This document shows positions 40,526-49,171 of a stretch of DNA of 64,000 nucleotides, in pieces (positions within the stretch are counted from its first letter, which is position 1; every line of letters begins with the position of its first letter). Source of the DNA: Sphingosinicella soli (GTDB lineage: Bacteria; Pseudomonadota; Alphaproteobacteria; Sphingomonadales; Sphingomonadaceae); contig NZ_JACHNZ010000003.1 in the NCBI RefSeq assembly GCF_014199685.1, positions 56,786-120,785 of the forward strand. Reading direction: 5' to 3'. The notes beneath the pieces were generated by a model that was given only the letters and a program-made list of their open reading frames with translations, did not search any database and was not told the DNA's origin. A program made the translations under genes and the position numbers.

Positions 40526-41955
40526 CAGAACGCAGCCGCGAGCGCGCGCACGTCGGCCAATCGACCGCTGACGGCCGCCGCCGCAACCATCGCCGGGCTC
40601 ATCAGGTGCGTCCTGCCGCCGACCCCCTGCCGTCCTTCAAAATTGCGGTTGGTGCTTGATGCGCATCTTTCTCCCGGGGCAAGGCTGTCGTCGTTCATCG
40701 CGAGACAGAGCGAACACCCTGATCGCCGCCATTCGAACCCGGCTTCGATAAAGATCCGGTCGAGCCCTTCGGCTTCGGCGGCGCTGCGCACGCCGCTGCT
40801 GCCCGGCGAGATCATCGCCCGAACGCCCGGCGCGACCTTGCGTCCCTTCAATATGCTCGCCGCGTCGCGCAGGTCCGACAGGCGCGCATTGGTGCAAGAC
40901 CCGATGAAGGCGCGGTCGATCGCGATATCCTGCAGCGCCATGTTGGGCGTCAGCCCCATATAGGTCAGGGCGCGAACGGCATCGGCGCGGCGATCGGCGG
41001 GAAGCGTCTCAGGATCGGGAACCCTGTCCGTGATCGCGAGCGACTGATCCGGACTCGTGCCCCAGCTCACCATCGGCGGTATGTCGCCTGCGGCCAGCGA
41101 AATCTCTTTGTCGAAGCGGGCATCCGGGTCGCTGCGCAGCACCTGCCAGTCGGCGCGCGCGCGCGCGAGAAGATCGGCGGACGGCGCGCGAGAGCACCCT
41201 TCGATATAATCCACGACCTTGTCGTCGGGCGCCATCAGCGCAACGCGCGCGCCGCATTCAACCGCCATGTTGCAGATCGTCATGCGCGCCTCGACACCGA
41301 GCGCGTCGATCGCCTCCCCCGCGAACTCGAGCGCATGACCGCCCGCCCCGTCGGCGCCGATACGGCGGATCACCTCCATGATGAGATCCTTCGCCGTCAC
41401 GCCCGGGGCCAGCCGGCCATCAACGGTAATCCGCATCGTCTTGAGCCGCCGGTAAATCAGCGTCTGTGTCGCGAGCAGATGCTCGATATCGGATGTGCCG
41501 ATGCCGAAGCCGACCACCCCGAACGCGCCGTAAGTCGTTGAATGGCTGTCGCCTGCGGCAATGACCATGCCCGGAAGCACGAGCCCGAGTTCGGGCATCA
41601 CGACATGCTCGATGCCTTGCCGGGGGTCGAGCAGGTCGAAAATCTCTATTCCGAAATCGCGCCCGTTTTCGGAGAGATATTCGATCTGTCGGCGCGCGCC
41701 GTCGTCGAGCTTGCCTGCTTCGCGGTCGGGGTTGGTCGAATTGACATGGTCAACGACACCCAGCGAAGCCTCCGGCCGCCACGGCTTGCGTCCGGCGTCG
41801 CGCAGGCCGCTGAACGCCTGGGGGCTTGTATATTCGTTGAGCACCGTTCTATCGATATAGAGCAACAATCGTTCGCCGGCGCCGCCGCCGTCTCCGAAAG
41901 ATAATATGCGGTGTTCGTCGACGATCTTGTCGTAGAGCGTTCTTGACGCCGACAT
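40525..41955 (-). CDS. LeuC-type dehydratase/isomerase large subunit (aconitase superfamily, 4Fe-4S)
   Basis: This is a 476-residue catalytic subunit related to 3-isopropylmalate dehydratase LeuC. Features are RTLYDKIVDEHRI at the N-terminus, VIAAGDSHSTTYGAFGVVGFGIG, FIGSCTNARLSDLRDAA (first cluster cysteine) and RRSGCSLCLAMNDD (CxxC pair of the 4Fe-4S cluster). All three cluster cysteines are thus present. ATG 41955 is preferred to ATG 41961 because GAAAGG is 7 bases upstream. It is the first gene of a three-gene operon with the leuD-like and hydrolase genes, divergent from a LysR gene across 103 bases. A dedicated catabolic dehydratase is likely; a leucine-biosynthesis paralogue cannot be excluded. 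Confidence 0.88.
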   Translation of the reverse strand: MSASRTLYDKIVDEHRILSFGDGGGAGERLLLYIDRTVLNEYTSPQAFSGLRDAGRKPWRPEASLGVVDHVNSTNPDREAGKLDDGARRQIEYLSENGRDFGIEIFDLLDPRQGIEHVVMPELGLVLPGMVIAAGDSHSTTYGAFGVVGFGIGTSDIEHLLATQTLIYRRLKTMRITVDGRLAPGVTAKDLIMEVIRRIGADGAGGHALEFAGEAIDALGVEARMTICNMAVECGARVALMAPDDKVVDYIEGCSRAPSADLLARARADWQVLRSDPDARFDKEISLAAGDIPPMVSWGTSPDQSLAITDRVPDPETLPADRRADAVRALTYMGLTPNMALQDIAIDRAFIGSCTNARLSDLRDAASILKGRKVAPGVRAMISPGSSGVRSAAEAEGLDRIFIEAGFEWRRSGCSLCLAMNDDSLAPGERCASSTNRNFEGRQGVGGRTHLMSPAMVAAAAVSGRLADVRALAAAF

Positions 41956-42031
41956 TCTCATACCTTTCTCTGCGGCTTCGCAGGGCCGGGCTTACCGTGC
42001 CGACTTTGGGCGAGGCCAATGCCGGGACAGT

Positions 42032-42041
42032 ATCAATTGAT
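42032..42041. promoter_or_regulatory. Palindrome ATCAATTGAT, candidate LysR operator
   Basis: A perfect 10-bp palindrome lies 17 bases before the LysR start, within the 103-base divergent gap to the leuC-like gene. Its core TCAATTGA also occurs in the gap upstream of the second, related LysR gene (57726-57733). It is a candidate binding site for autoregulation and leuCD-operon control. Confidence 0.45.
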
Positions 42042-42058
42042 GCGACGAGTGGATTCAC

Positions 42059-42976
42059 ATGGATATCATATGGCTAGAGGACTTCATCAAGCTCGCCGAT
42101 GAAGGTAATTTTTCCCGCGCTGCGGAGGCTCGCAACCTCACCCAGCCGGCCTTCAGCCGACGCATCCGTGCGCTCGAGGACTGGGTCGGCGCGACGCTTG
42201 TGGATCGCGATACGCATCGAATCGCCCTCACCGAGGCGGGTCAGGCGTTCCGCGTTCTCGCCGAAGATCTGTTGCGGCGGCTGACGCTCGGCCGCGATCA
42301 CGTCCGCGAAATCGGGGGTACGCTCAGCAACGAAATCCGCTTCGCATCGACCCACGCGCTGTCGACGACCTTCTTCCCGTCCTGGCTCCGCAGCGTGAGC
42401 GACGGGCATGAGGCCGGAACCATCACGCTGATCGCCGATCATATGGTTGCCTGCGAACGGTTCATGCTGGAAGGCAAGGCGGACTTTCTGCTCTGCCATC
42501 ATCATACGGCCGCCGCGCACCGCCTCGATCCGGCCGGCTTCACCTCGCTTCGGCTCGGGCAGGATATTCTTCTGCCGGTGGCGGCGCCTTCGGACGACGG
42601 ATCGCCGACCTACGTGCTGCCGGGAAACGACGATCAGCCGCTTCCCTTTCTGGAGTTCGAGGACAAGTCCGGCATGGGCCGCATTCTTCAGGCGGCGCAG
42701 GTGATTTCCGCAGGCTCCGCGTCGCTTCGCACGGTGTTCCGTTCGCATATGGCGACCGCGCTTCTCTCGATGGCGCGCGACGGGCGCGGGCTGTGCTGGG
42801 CGCCCCTCAGCCTCGCGGGCGCCGATATGGACAGCGGCCGCCTCGTCGCGTCAGGCGATGCGCGCTGGCACGTCCCGATCGAAATCCGGATCTACAAACC
42901 GATCGCGCGGCGCAGCCCCAGCGTCGAAGCCTTCTGGAGCATGGTCAAGGCCTCCGTGAAGGCCCAAAGCGCCTGA
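42059..42976 (+). CDS. LysR family transcriptional regulator (HypT/YjiE-like)
   Basis: This is a 305-residue LysR-type regulator. The N-terminal helix-turn-helix is WLEDFIKLADEGNFSRAAEARNLTQPAFSRRIRALEDWVG, followed by a two-lobe effector domain (RFASTHALSTTFFPSWLRSV). The pattern, with its WLxDF start and HALS segment, resembles the HypT/YjiE (QseD) branch rather than classical CbbR-type regulators. It shares much of the HTH with the LysR at 57896, so the two are paralogues. It is divergent from the leuC-leuD-hydrolase operon and upstream of the TonB receptor/AbgT cluster, and could control either. The inducer is unknown. Confidence 0.9.
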   Translation: MDIIWLEDFIKLADEGNFSRAAEARNLTQPAFSRRIRALEDWVGATLVDRDTHRIALTEAGQAFRVLAEDLLRRLTLGRDHVREIGGTLSNEIRFASTHALSTTFFPSWLRSVSDGHEAGTITLIADHMVACERFMLEGKADFLLCHHHTAAAHRLDPAGFTSLRLGQDILLPVAAPSDDGSPTYVLPGNDDQPLPFLEFEDKSGMGRILQAAQVISAGSASLRTVFRSHMATALLSMARDGRGLCWAPLSLAGADMDSGRLVASGDARWHVPIEIRIYKPIARRSPSVEAFWSMVKASVKAQSA

Positions 42977-43154
42977 ACGGAGACCCGGCGCCTTCCCGGC
43001 CGCGTAACAATGCTGCGCCGGCACCTCTCAGGCCGCACGAATGATTCTATGTCGAACCGGCATTGGGATCGCTGTCCGCATGCCCATAGACATTCTGGGC
43101 CCTTGCACTGGCCGACGGGTGGCGGCTTTGGCAGGGTTCAGGGTGGAGAAAAAA

Positions 43155-46154
43155 ATGATTCAGGGAACGACAAAGGCGAACAGTCGCAAGTTCACGATTT
43201 CCACATCCCTTCTCGCAATTTCGGTTTGCGCAGGGCTGGCAGGCACCGCGAGCGCGCAGGATGCCGCCGATGCAAGCGACACGGCGATAGCAGACGACAG
43301 CACCATCGTCGTAACCGGCTCGCGCATCGGTCGTCCGGTGCTCGATTTGCCGACACCCGTCGGCGTCGTGACATCCGACGCGCTTGAAAACAACAATGCC
43401 CAGTTCGACATCGGCCGCGCGCTGGCGCAGCAGCCGTCGATCGGCTTCTCGGGCAGCATGCAGCAGAGCCAGCAGACCGGCGCGTCGGGTTCGCGCGGTG
43501 AAAACAGCGGCGGCCTCGCCGTCGTCGATCTGCGCAGCCTCGGTTCGAACCGCACGCTGGTGCTCGTCAACGGCAAGCGCCGGGTCGCCGGCGCGACCGA
43601 CAGCGCAGCCATCGATCTCAATTCAATCAACCCCAACCTGATCGAGCGCATTGAAGTCATCACCGGCGGCGCCTCGGCGATTTACGGTTCCGATGCCGTC
43701 TCCGGCGTCGTGAACGTCATCCTCAAGGAAAATTTCGACGGCGTCCGCGTATCGGTGAACGGCTCGCAGCCCGCACGCGGCCCCGAAGGATTCACTTATG
43801 GCGGCAGCCTCGTCGCCGGCAAGAATTTCGGGGACGGCCGCGGAAACATCACCTTCGCCGCTGACTATACGAAGGTCCAGGAAATCACGCCTGCGCAGGC
43901 CGGCATGAAGAACAATGTCGCGATGCTCAATCCTGCCGACACCGGGCCGAACGACGGCATCCCCGACATGATCCTGGCACCCGGCGCCGAGGCGCTTCGC
44001 TTTTCCGGTTACGGCGTTGTCGGCTTCAGCAACGACACCGGCGGTCTTGGACGTTTCGCTTTCAACGACGACGGCACCGTGCGCCCCTTCCCGACGCCCA
44101 GCCTGACCGACGGCAGCCTGTTCGGCATCTTCGAAAATTGCGGCGCTGCCTGCTTCCGCTTCGACGATTCGATCTCCATCGTTCCCGAAATCGAGCGCTA
44201 CAACATCAACATGAGCGCGAATTACGATTTCAGCGACAGCGTCAGCGGCTATTTCCGTGTCGATTACAACAACACGTCGAGCCTCGGGCGCGGTCAGCCG
44301 GTGATCCGGTCGGGTACGCCGATCAACGTCGCGCAGAACGCCTTCCTGAATGAAGACTTCCGCCAGGATCTGCTCGCCGCCGGCGCAACCACGGTGCGCA
44401 TGGACCGGCTCTACACCGACCTTGGCCTGCGCTACAGTCAGGTCGATCGTAACAGTCTTTCGTTCGTCGGCGGCTTCAAGGGCGAGGTCGAGACCGGCGT
44501 TTCAAACCTGCGCTACGACGTCTACGCCACCTATGGCCGCACCAAGGCGAAGTTCATCGGCTACAATCGCCTGCTCGTTCCCAATCTGAACGCCGCGCTC
44601 GATTCGGTCATCGATCCCGACACGGGAGAGGCCGCCTGCCGGATGAACGTACCGGCGCTCCAGCCGCCCGGCTACACGCCGCCCAGCATCGTCGGCAACG
44701 CGGCCTGCGCCCCGTTCAACCCCTTCGGCTCTGTCGCCAGCTCGCAGGAAGCGCGCGATTTCGTCACAACGACGACCGTTTCCGACGCCTTCGTCCGTCA
44801 GACGACTGCGGGCTTCTCGCTTGCGGGCGATACCGCGAAATTCCTGACCATGCCCGGCGGCGGCGCAGTCGGCTTCGCGCTCGGTGCCGAATATCGCGAG
44901 GAACGCAACGGCCGCACCACCGATCCTCTCGTCAAGGCCGGTCTCACCAACCAGGCCGCGACGCAGGATTACGAGGGCGGCTATCACGTCACCGAGCTGT
45001 TCGGCGAACTCAACGTCCCGATCCTCAGCGACGTGTCCTTCGCCAAACTCCTGTCGGTCGAAGGCGCCGTGCGTCATGCCGATTACAGCCACGCCGGGCA
45101 GGCAACCTCCTGGAAGGCGGGCACCATCTGGGAACCGACCGACGGCCTGCGCCTTCGCGCGACGATCAGCCGGGCCATCCGCGCACCGAACATCTTCGAG
45201 GCTTTCCGCCCGAGCGAAGGGCAGACGACCAATGTGAACGACCCCTGCGCGCAGACCAACCTCGGCCTCAACCCCAACCGCGCGGCCAACTGCGCCGCGC
45301 TCGGTCGTCCCTCGGGCTTCGTCCCGCTGAACGGCGGGATCGGCGTGCCCTTCATCGTCTCGGGCAACGAGAACCTCCGGCCTGAAGTCTCCGACAGCTG
45401 GACGGCGGGCTTCGTGTTCACACCCGCCTTCCTGCCGGGGCTTCAACTCTCGGTCGACTGGTTCAACATCGAGATCGACGATGCGATCAGCTTCCTCAGC
45501 CCGCAGCAGATTGCCGAGAATTGCGTCGATCGTGCAGGCGGACCCGATCTTGATCTTTGCGCACTCATCACCCGTGAGTCGAACACGGCCAGCCCGAACT
45601 TCTTCGGCATCACCACGGGCAACAGCACCTATGTGAACACGTCGAAGCTGGAAACCTCGGGTCTGGATACTCAGCTTTTCTATGCTCACCCTGTCGGCAG
45701 CGGTCGCATCTCGGCCAATCTCGCCTTCACCTACCTGCACCGCCTGCGGACCTACACCTTCCAGTCGCGGCCGGATCTCTACACCGTGCTCGAAGGCTTC
45801 TACGGCTATCCCAAGTACAAGAGCGTCCTCAGCATGACCTACGCGAACGGCCCTCTGACGCTCGGCTGGCAAGGCCGCTATCAGTCGAGCCAGGCGCTGA
45901 CCGACAGGTCGCCCGGGATCAGCCGCGAACTGCTGTCGCCCGACCGGACGGGTTCGCGCTTCTACAACGACATCTCGGCCTCCTACACGCTGCCGATGAA
46001 CGGGCGACAGGAAGCCAAGTTCTCCTTCGGCGTTTCCAACCTCTTCAACGAGAAACTGCCGGATATGGAATCGGTCCAGGTCATCGATCCGTCAGGGGGC
46101 GGCTTCGATCAGTTCGGCCCGGTCATCCGGCTGGGGCTCGACGTAAACTTCTGA
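43155..46154 (+). CDS. TonB-dependent receptor
   Basis: This is a 999-residue outer-membrane receptor. It has a signal peptide (KFTISTSLLAISVCAGLAGTASAQ), a TonB-box region STIVVTGSRIG, and a plug with VVDLRSLGSNRTLVLVNGKRR and IEVITGGASAIYGSDAVSGVVNVILK. The barrel ends FGPVIRLGLDVNF. It is the same large nutrient-receptor class as the one at 36166. ATG 43155 has GGTGGAGA upstream; the frame is open to 43041 but that part lacks a signal peptide at its start. It heads a rightward series with an AbgT transporter, an M20 amidohydrolase and a periplasmic acylase. A hairpin (46171-46198) separates it from them. Confidence 0.92.
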   Translation: MIQGTTKANSRKFTISTSLLAISVCAGLAGTASAQDAADASDTAIADDSTIVVTGSRIGRPVLDLPTPVGVVTSDALENNNAQFDIGRALAQQPSIGFSGSMQQSQQTGASGSRGENSGGLAVVDLRSLGSNRTLVLVNGKRRVAGATDSAAIDLNSINPNLIERIEVITGGASAIYGSDAVSGVVNVILKENFDGVRVSVNGSQPARGPEGFTYGGSLVAGKNFGDGRGNITFAADYTKVQEITPAQAGMKNNVAMLNPADTGPNDGIPDMILAPGAEALRFSGYGVVGFSNDTGGLGRFAFNDDGTVRPFPTPSLTDGSLFGIFENCGAACFRFDDSISIVPEIERYNINMSANYDFSDSVSGYFRVDYNNTSSLGRGQPVIRSGTPINVAQNAFLNEDFRQDLLAAGATTVRMDRLYTDLGLRYSQVDRNSLSFVGGFKGEVETGVSNLRYDVYATYGRTKAKFIGYNRLLVPNLNAALDSVIDPDTGEAACRMNVPALQPPGYTPPSIVGNAACAPFNPFGSVASSQEARDFVTTTTVSDAFVRQTTAGFSLAGDTAKFLTMPGGGAVGFALGAEYREERNGRTTDPLVKAGLTNQAATQDYEGGYHVTELFGELNVPILSDVSFAKLLSVEGAVRHADYSHAGQATSWKAGTIWEPTDGLRLRATISRAIRAPNIFEAFRPSEGQTTNVNDPCAQTNLGLNPNRAANCAALGRPSGFVPLNGGIGVPFIVSGNENLRPEVSDSWTAGFVFTPAFLPGLQLSVDWFNIEIDDAISFLSPQQIAENCVDRAGGPDLDLCALITRESNTASPNFFGITTGNSTYVNTSKLETSGLDTQLFYAHPVGSGRISANLAFTYLHRLRTYTFQSRPDLYTVLEGFYGYPKYKSVLSMTYANGPLTLGWQGRYQSSQALTDRSPGISRELLSPDRTGSRFYNDISASYTLPMNGRQEAKFSFGVSNLFNEKLPDMESVQVIDPSGGGFDQFGPVIRLGLDVNF

Positions 46155-46170
46155 TCCCGGCTCCACATGT

Positions 46171-46198
46171 TGAGGCTCGCGTCCGAGCGCGAGCCTCA
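46171..46198 (+). terminator. 11-bp hairpin between TonB receptor and AbgT gene
   Basis: TGAGGCTCGCG (46171-46181) and CGCGAGCCTCA (46188-46198) form a perfect 11-bp stem with a 6-base loop. It starts 17 bases after the receptor stop, and no U-tract follows. It may lower expression of the downstream transporter relative to the receptor. Confidence 0.6.
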
Positions 46199-46237
46199 TA
46201 GTGTCTGCACATGTTCCGCCCGGCAGGAGGTGCAATC

Positions 46238-47845
46238 GTGATTGCTGAAACCGTCCGCCCTGTCCGTCAAAGGGGCCTTCTGGGTTTCATCGAGCGTGTG
46301 GGCAATTACCTGCCCGACCCGACGATCATCTTCATCTATCTGATCGTCGCACTGATGCTGCTTTCCGCACTCGGGGCAGCTCTGGGATGGACGGCATCGC
46401 TTCCCTTCTCGGGCACGAACGCCCCCGCCAATGCGGAAATCGAAAACGGCATGCTCACGTACCGGGCATCCAGCCTCTTTTCCGCCGAAAACATCGCGCG
46501 TCTGTTCACCGAGATGCCGCGAACCTATGCGAATTTCGCACCCCTCGGCATCGTGTTGACCATCATGATGGGCGTGGCCGTAGCGGAGCGGTCCGGGCTG
46601 TTCTTCGCGCTCATCCGCGGCTCGCTTCGCAACACGCCGCGCCGGTACATGGCGCCGATCATCGCGGTGGTCGGCATGGTTTCGCATCATGCCGCCGACG
46701 CCGCCTATGTCGTGCTGATCCCGATGGCGGCCGTGCTCTTCGCGTCCGTCGGGCGCCATCCGCTCGCCGGGATCGCGGCGGCGCTCGCGGCCGTGTCGGG
46801 CGGATATGCCGGGAACATCATGCCCGGCCAGCTCGATGTGCTGCTGTTCAGTTTCACGCAGGAAGCCGCCCGCATTGTCGAACCCGGCTGGACGATGAAC
46901 CCGCTGGGCAACTGGTATTTCATCCTGGGCATCGTCATCGTCTTCACGCCGATCATCTGGTTCCTCACCGACAAGGTCGTCGAACCGCGTCTCGGGACGT
47001 GGGACGAGGAAATCGACGACCAGCTGCGCGCGGACCTCGAGAAAGGCGCCCTCGGCGACGACGAGCGCCGGGGCCTCCGTCATGCCGGTATCGCTGCGCT
47101 GCTGGTCGTGGCCGGGTTCGCCGCCTTGTGCCTGTGGCCCGGCTACACGCCCTTCATCGATCAGAACGCCGAAGGCCCGATCCGCCTCCAACCGCTTTAC
47201 GCCTCGATCATCGCGGCATTGTTTATCCTGTTTCTGCTGACCGGCACCGTGTTCGGCCGCGCCGTAGGAATAATAAAAGGTTCAGCGGATGTGATCGAGA
47301 TGATGCGCGAAGGCGTGAAGACGATCGCGCCCTATCTCGTCTTCGTCTTCTTCGCCGCGCATTTCGTGGCGATGTTCAACTGGTCGGGCATCGGCCCGAT
47401 CATCGCGATCAGCGGCGCCGAAAAGCTGCAGGGCATGAACCTCCCTGCCCCGCTCCTCCTCGTCTGCGTTCTCCTCATGTCCTCTGTGCTCGATCTCTTC
47501 ATCGGATCGGCGACGGCGAAATGGAGCGTGCTGTCCTCGGTCGTGGTGCCGATGCTCATGCTGCTCGGCATCAGCCCGGAAATGACGACCGCCGCCTATC
47601 GCATGGGCGACAGCTACACCAACATCATGACCCCGCTGATGAGCTATTTCCCGCTTGTCCTCGTCTTCTGCCAGCGGTGGGACAAGTCGATAGGGGTCGG
47701 CTCGCTGCTCGCGCTGATGCTGCCCTATGCGCTCTGTTTCATGGCGGCAGGGATCGCGATGACTGTCGGCTGGGTCGCCTTCGATCTCCCCCTCGGGCCC
47801 GGCGCGCAGGTCTTTTATGACATTCCGGGCCACACCGCGCCCTGA
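46238..47845 (+). CDS. AbgT family transporter (p-aminobenzoyl-glutamate transporter-like)
   Basis: This is a 535-residue inner-membrane transporter with about 11-13 hydrophobic segments. The opening GFIERVGNYLPDPTIIFIYLIVALM and the internal MGVAVAERSGLFFALIRGSL, VGMVSHHAADAAYVVLIPMAAVLF and VSGGYAGNIMPGQLDVLL are typical of AbgT/MtrF proteins. These import p-aminobenzoyl-glutamate or export sulfonamides. GTG 46238 is chosen because GGAGG lies about 7 bases upstream; ATG 46211 lies before that site. It is directly followed by an M20 hydrolase, like the E. coli abg operon (abgT with abgAB), which supports import of an N-acyl amino acid. Confidence 0.88.
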   Translation: MIAETVRPVRQRGLLGFIERVGNYLPDPTIIFIYLIVALMLLSALGAALGWTASLPFSGTNAPANAEIENGMLTYRASSLFSAENIARLFTEMPRTYANFAPLGIVLTIMMGVAVAERSGLFFALIRGSLRNTPRRYMAPIIAVVGMVSHHAADAAYVVLIPMAAVLFASVGRHPLAGIAAALAAVSGGYAGNIMPGQLDVLLFSFTQEAARIVEPGWTMNPLGNWYFILGIVIVFTPIIWFLTDKVVEPRLGTWDEEIDDQLRADLEKGALGDDERRGLRHAGIAALLVVAGFAALCLWPGYTPFIDQNAEGPIRLQPLYASIIAALFILFLLTGTVFGRAVGIIKGSADVIEMMREGVKTIAPYLVFVFFAAHFVAMFNWSGIGPIIAISGAEKLQGMNLPAPLLLVCVLLMSSVLDLFIGSATAKWSVLSSVVVPMLMLLGISPEMTTAAYRMGDSYTNIMTPLMSYFPLVLVFCQRWDKSIGVGSLLALMLPYALCFMAAGIAMTVGWVAFDLPLGPGAQVFYDIPGHTAP

Positions 47846-47959
47846 GGGAAGAGGGGTGAAAACGGGCAGAAACATGCAACAATGTTCAATAAGCATTGGG
47901 GTCGAGCGCGTGCCGATTCTAACTTCAGCCCTGCCGCCGCGCGAGAAGGGAGCGTTCCA

Positions 47960-49156
47960 ATGTCGGTTGATTTGACATCGCTCGAGGCGGACATGACGGC
48001 CTGGCGCAGGCACATCCACCAGCATCCCGAGCTCGGATTTCACGAACAGGGAACCGCGCGCTTCATTCTCGATCTGCTTGACGCGTTCGGGGTCGACGAG
48101 GTTCACACCGGGATCGGCGGCACCGGCATCGTCGCGACGATCCGCGCCGGGCAATCGCAGCGCGCGATCGGCATTCGCGCCGATATCGACGCCCTTCCGA
48201 TGACCGAGCTTACCCAGTCGGATCATCGATCCTGCACGCCGGGCGTGATGCACGCCTGCGGCCACGATGGGCATACGACCATGCTGCTCGGCGCAGCGAA
48301 ACATCTCGCCGCAACGCGCAATTTCGATGGCGCTGTCCACCTGATCTTTCAACCCGCCGAAGAATCGCTCGGCTATCAGGGCCCCGGCGGCGACCCCGAT
48401 GGCGGCGCGAGCGCGATGATCCGCGACGGGCTGTTCGAACGCTTCCCGATGGAGGCAATTTTCGGCATTCACAACCGCCCCGGCATCGCGGCGGGAAAGC
48501 TCGCCGGACGTGCCGGGCCGCTCTATGCCGCCGCCGACCGCTTCGAAATTACCGTGTCGGGCAAAGGCGGGCACGCCGCGCGCCCGCATCTGACGATCGA
48601 TCCGATCCTCGTCGCGTCGCAGATCGTCGTCGCGGTGCAGAGCATCGTTGCGCGCAACACCGATCCGATGGACGCAGCGGTCGTTTCGATCTGCAAATTC
48701 GACGCCGGCACCGCCTTCAACATCATCGCCGACGATGCCCGTCTCGGCGGCACCGTCCGCACCTTGTCGCGGCAGAGTCAGGATGCGGTCGAGCGGCGGC
48801 TGCGCGAGATCGTCACCGGTGTCGCTGCATCCTTTGGCGCGACCGCCGAACTTCACTACGAGCGGGGCTACCCTTCGCTGCACAACCCCTCCGATCTCTA
48901 TGCCAAAGTGCGCGAGATCGCGATCGGTGTCGTCGGCCCGGACCGCTTCGTCGATCTCGACACGCCGGGCATGGGGGGAGAGGATTTCGCCCGCTATCTC
49001 GATGTCGTTCCCGGCTGCTTCCTCCTGCTCGGCAACGGCGACGAAGGCCCCGGATCGGTCATGCTGCACAATTCACACTATGCCTACGACGACAGCATTT
49101 CGCCCACGGGCGCTGCGCTGTGGGTCGCTTTGGCCGAGACGTTCCTGCCGAAATAA
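47960..49156 (+). CDS. M20 family metal-dependent amidohydrolase (AbgA/B, hippurate hydrolase-like)
   Basis: This is a 398-residue M20D-type aminoacylase. Metal ligands are visible in GVMHACGHDGHTTMLLGAAKHL, LIFQPAEESLGYQGPGGD, GIHNRPGIAAGKL and the C-terminal LHNSHYAYDDS. It has the usual catalytic domain interrupted by a dimerisation lid. It would hydrolyse an N-acyl or aroyl amino acid in the cytoplasm after import by the AbgT protein. ATG 47960 has GAAGGGA upstream; the frame is open to 47882. The 114-base gap before it shows no clear terminator, so it is probably co-transcribed with the transporter. No signal peptide is seen. Substrate unknown. Confidence 0.88.
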   Translation: MSVDLTSLEADMTAWRRHIHQHPELGFHEQGTARFILDLLDAFGVDEVHTGIGGTGIVATIRAGQSQRAIGIRADIDALPMTELTQSDHRSCTPGVMHACGHDGHTTMLLGAAKHLAATRNFDGAVHLIFQPAEESLGYQGPGGDPDGGASAMIRDGLFERFPMEAIFGIHNRPGIAAGKLAGRAGPLYAAADRFEITVSGKGGHAARPHLTIDPILVASQIVVAVQSIVARNTDPMDAAVVSICKFDAGTAFNIIADDARLGGTVRTLSRQSQDAVERRLREIVTGVAASFGATAELHYERGYPSLHNPSDLYAKVREIAIGVVGPDRFVDLDTPGMGGEDFARYLDVVPGCFLLLGNGDEGPGSVMLHNSHYAYDDSISPTGAALWVALAETFLPK

Positions 49157-49171
49157 CGGGAGACACCTGTC

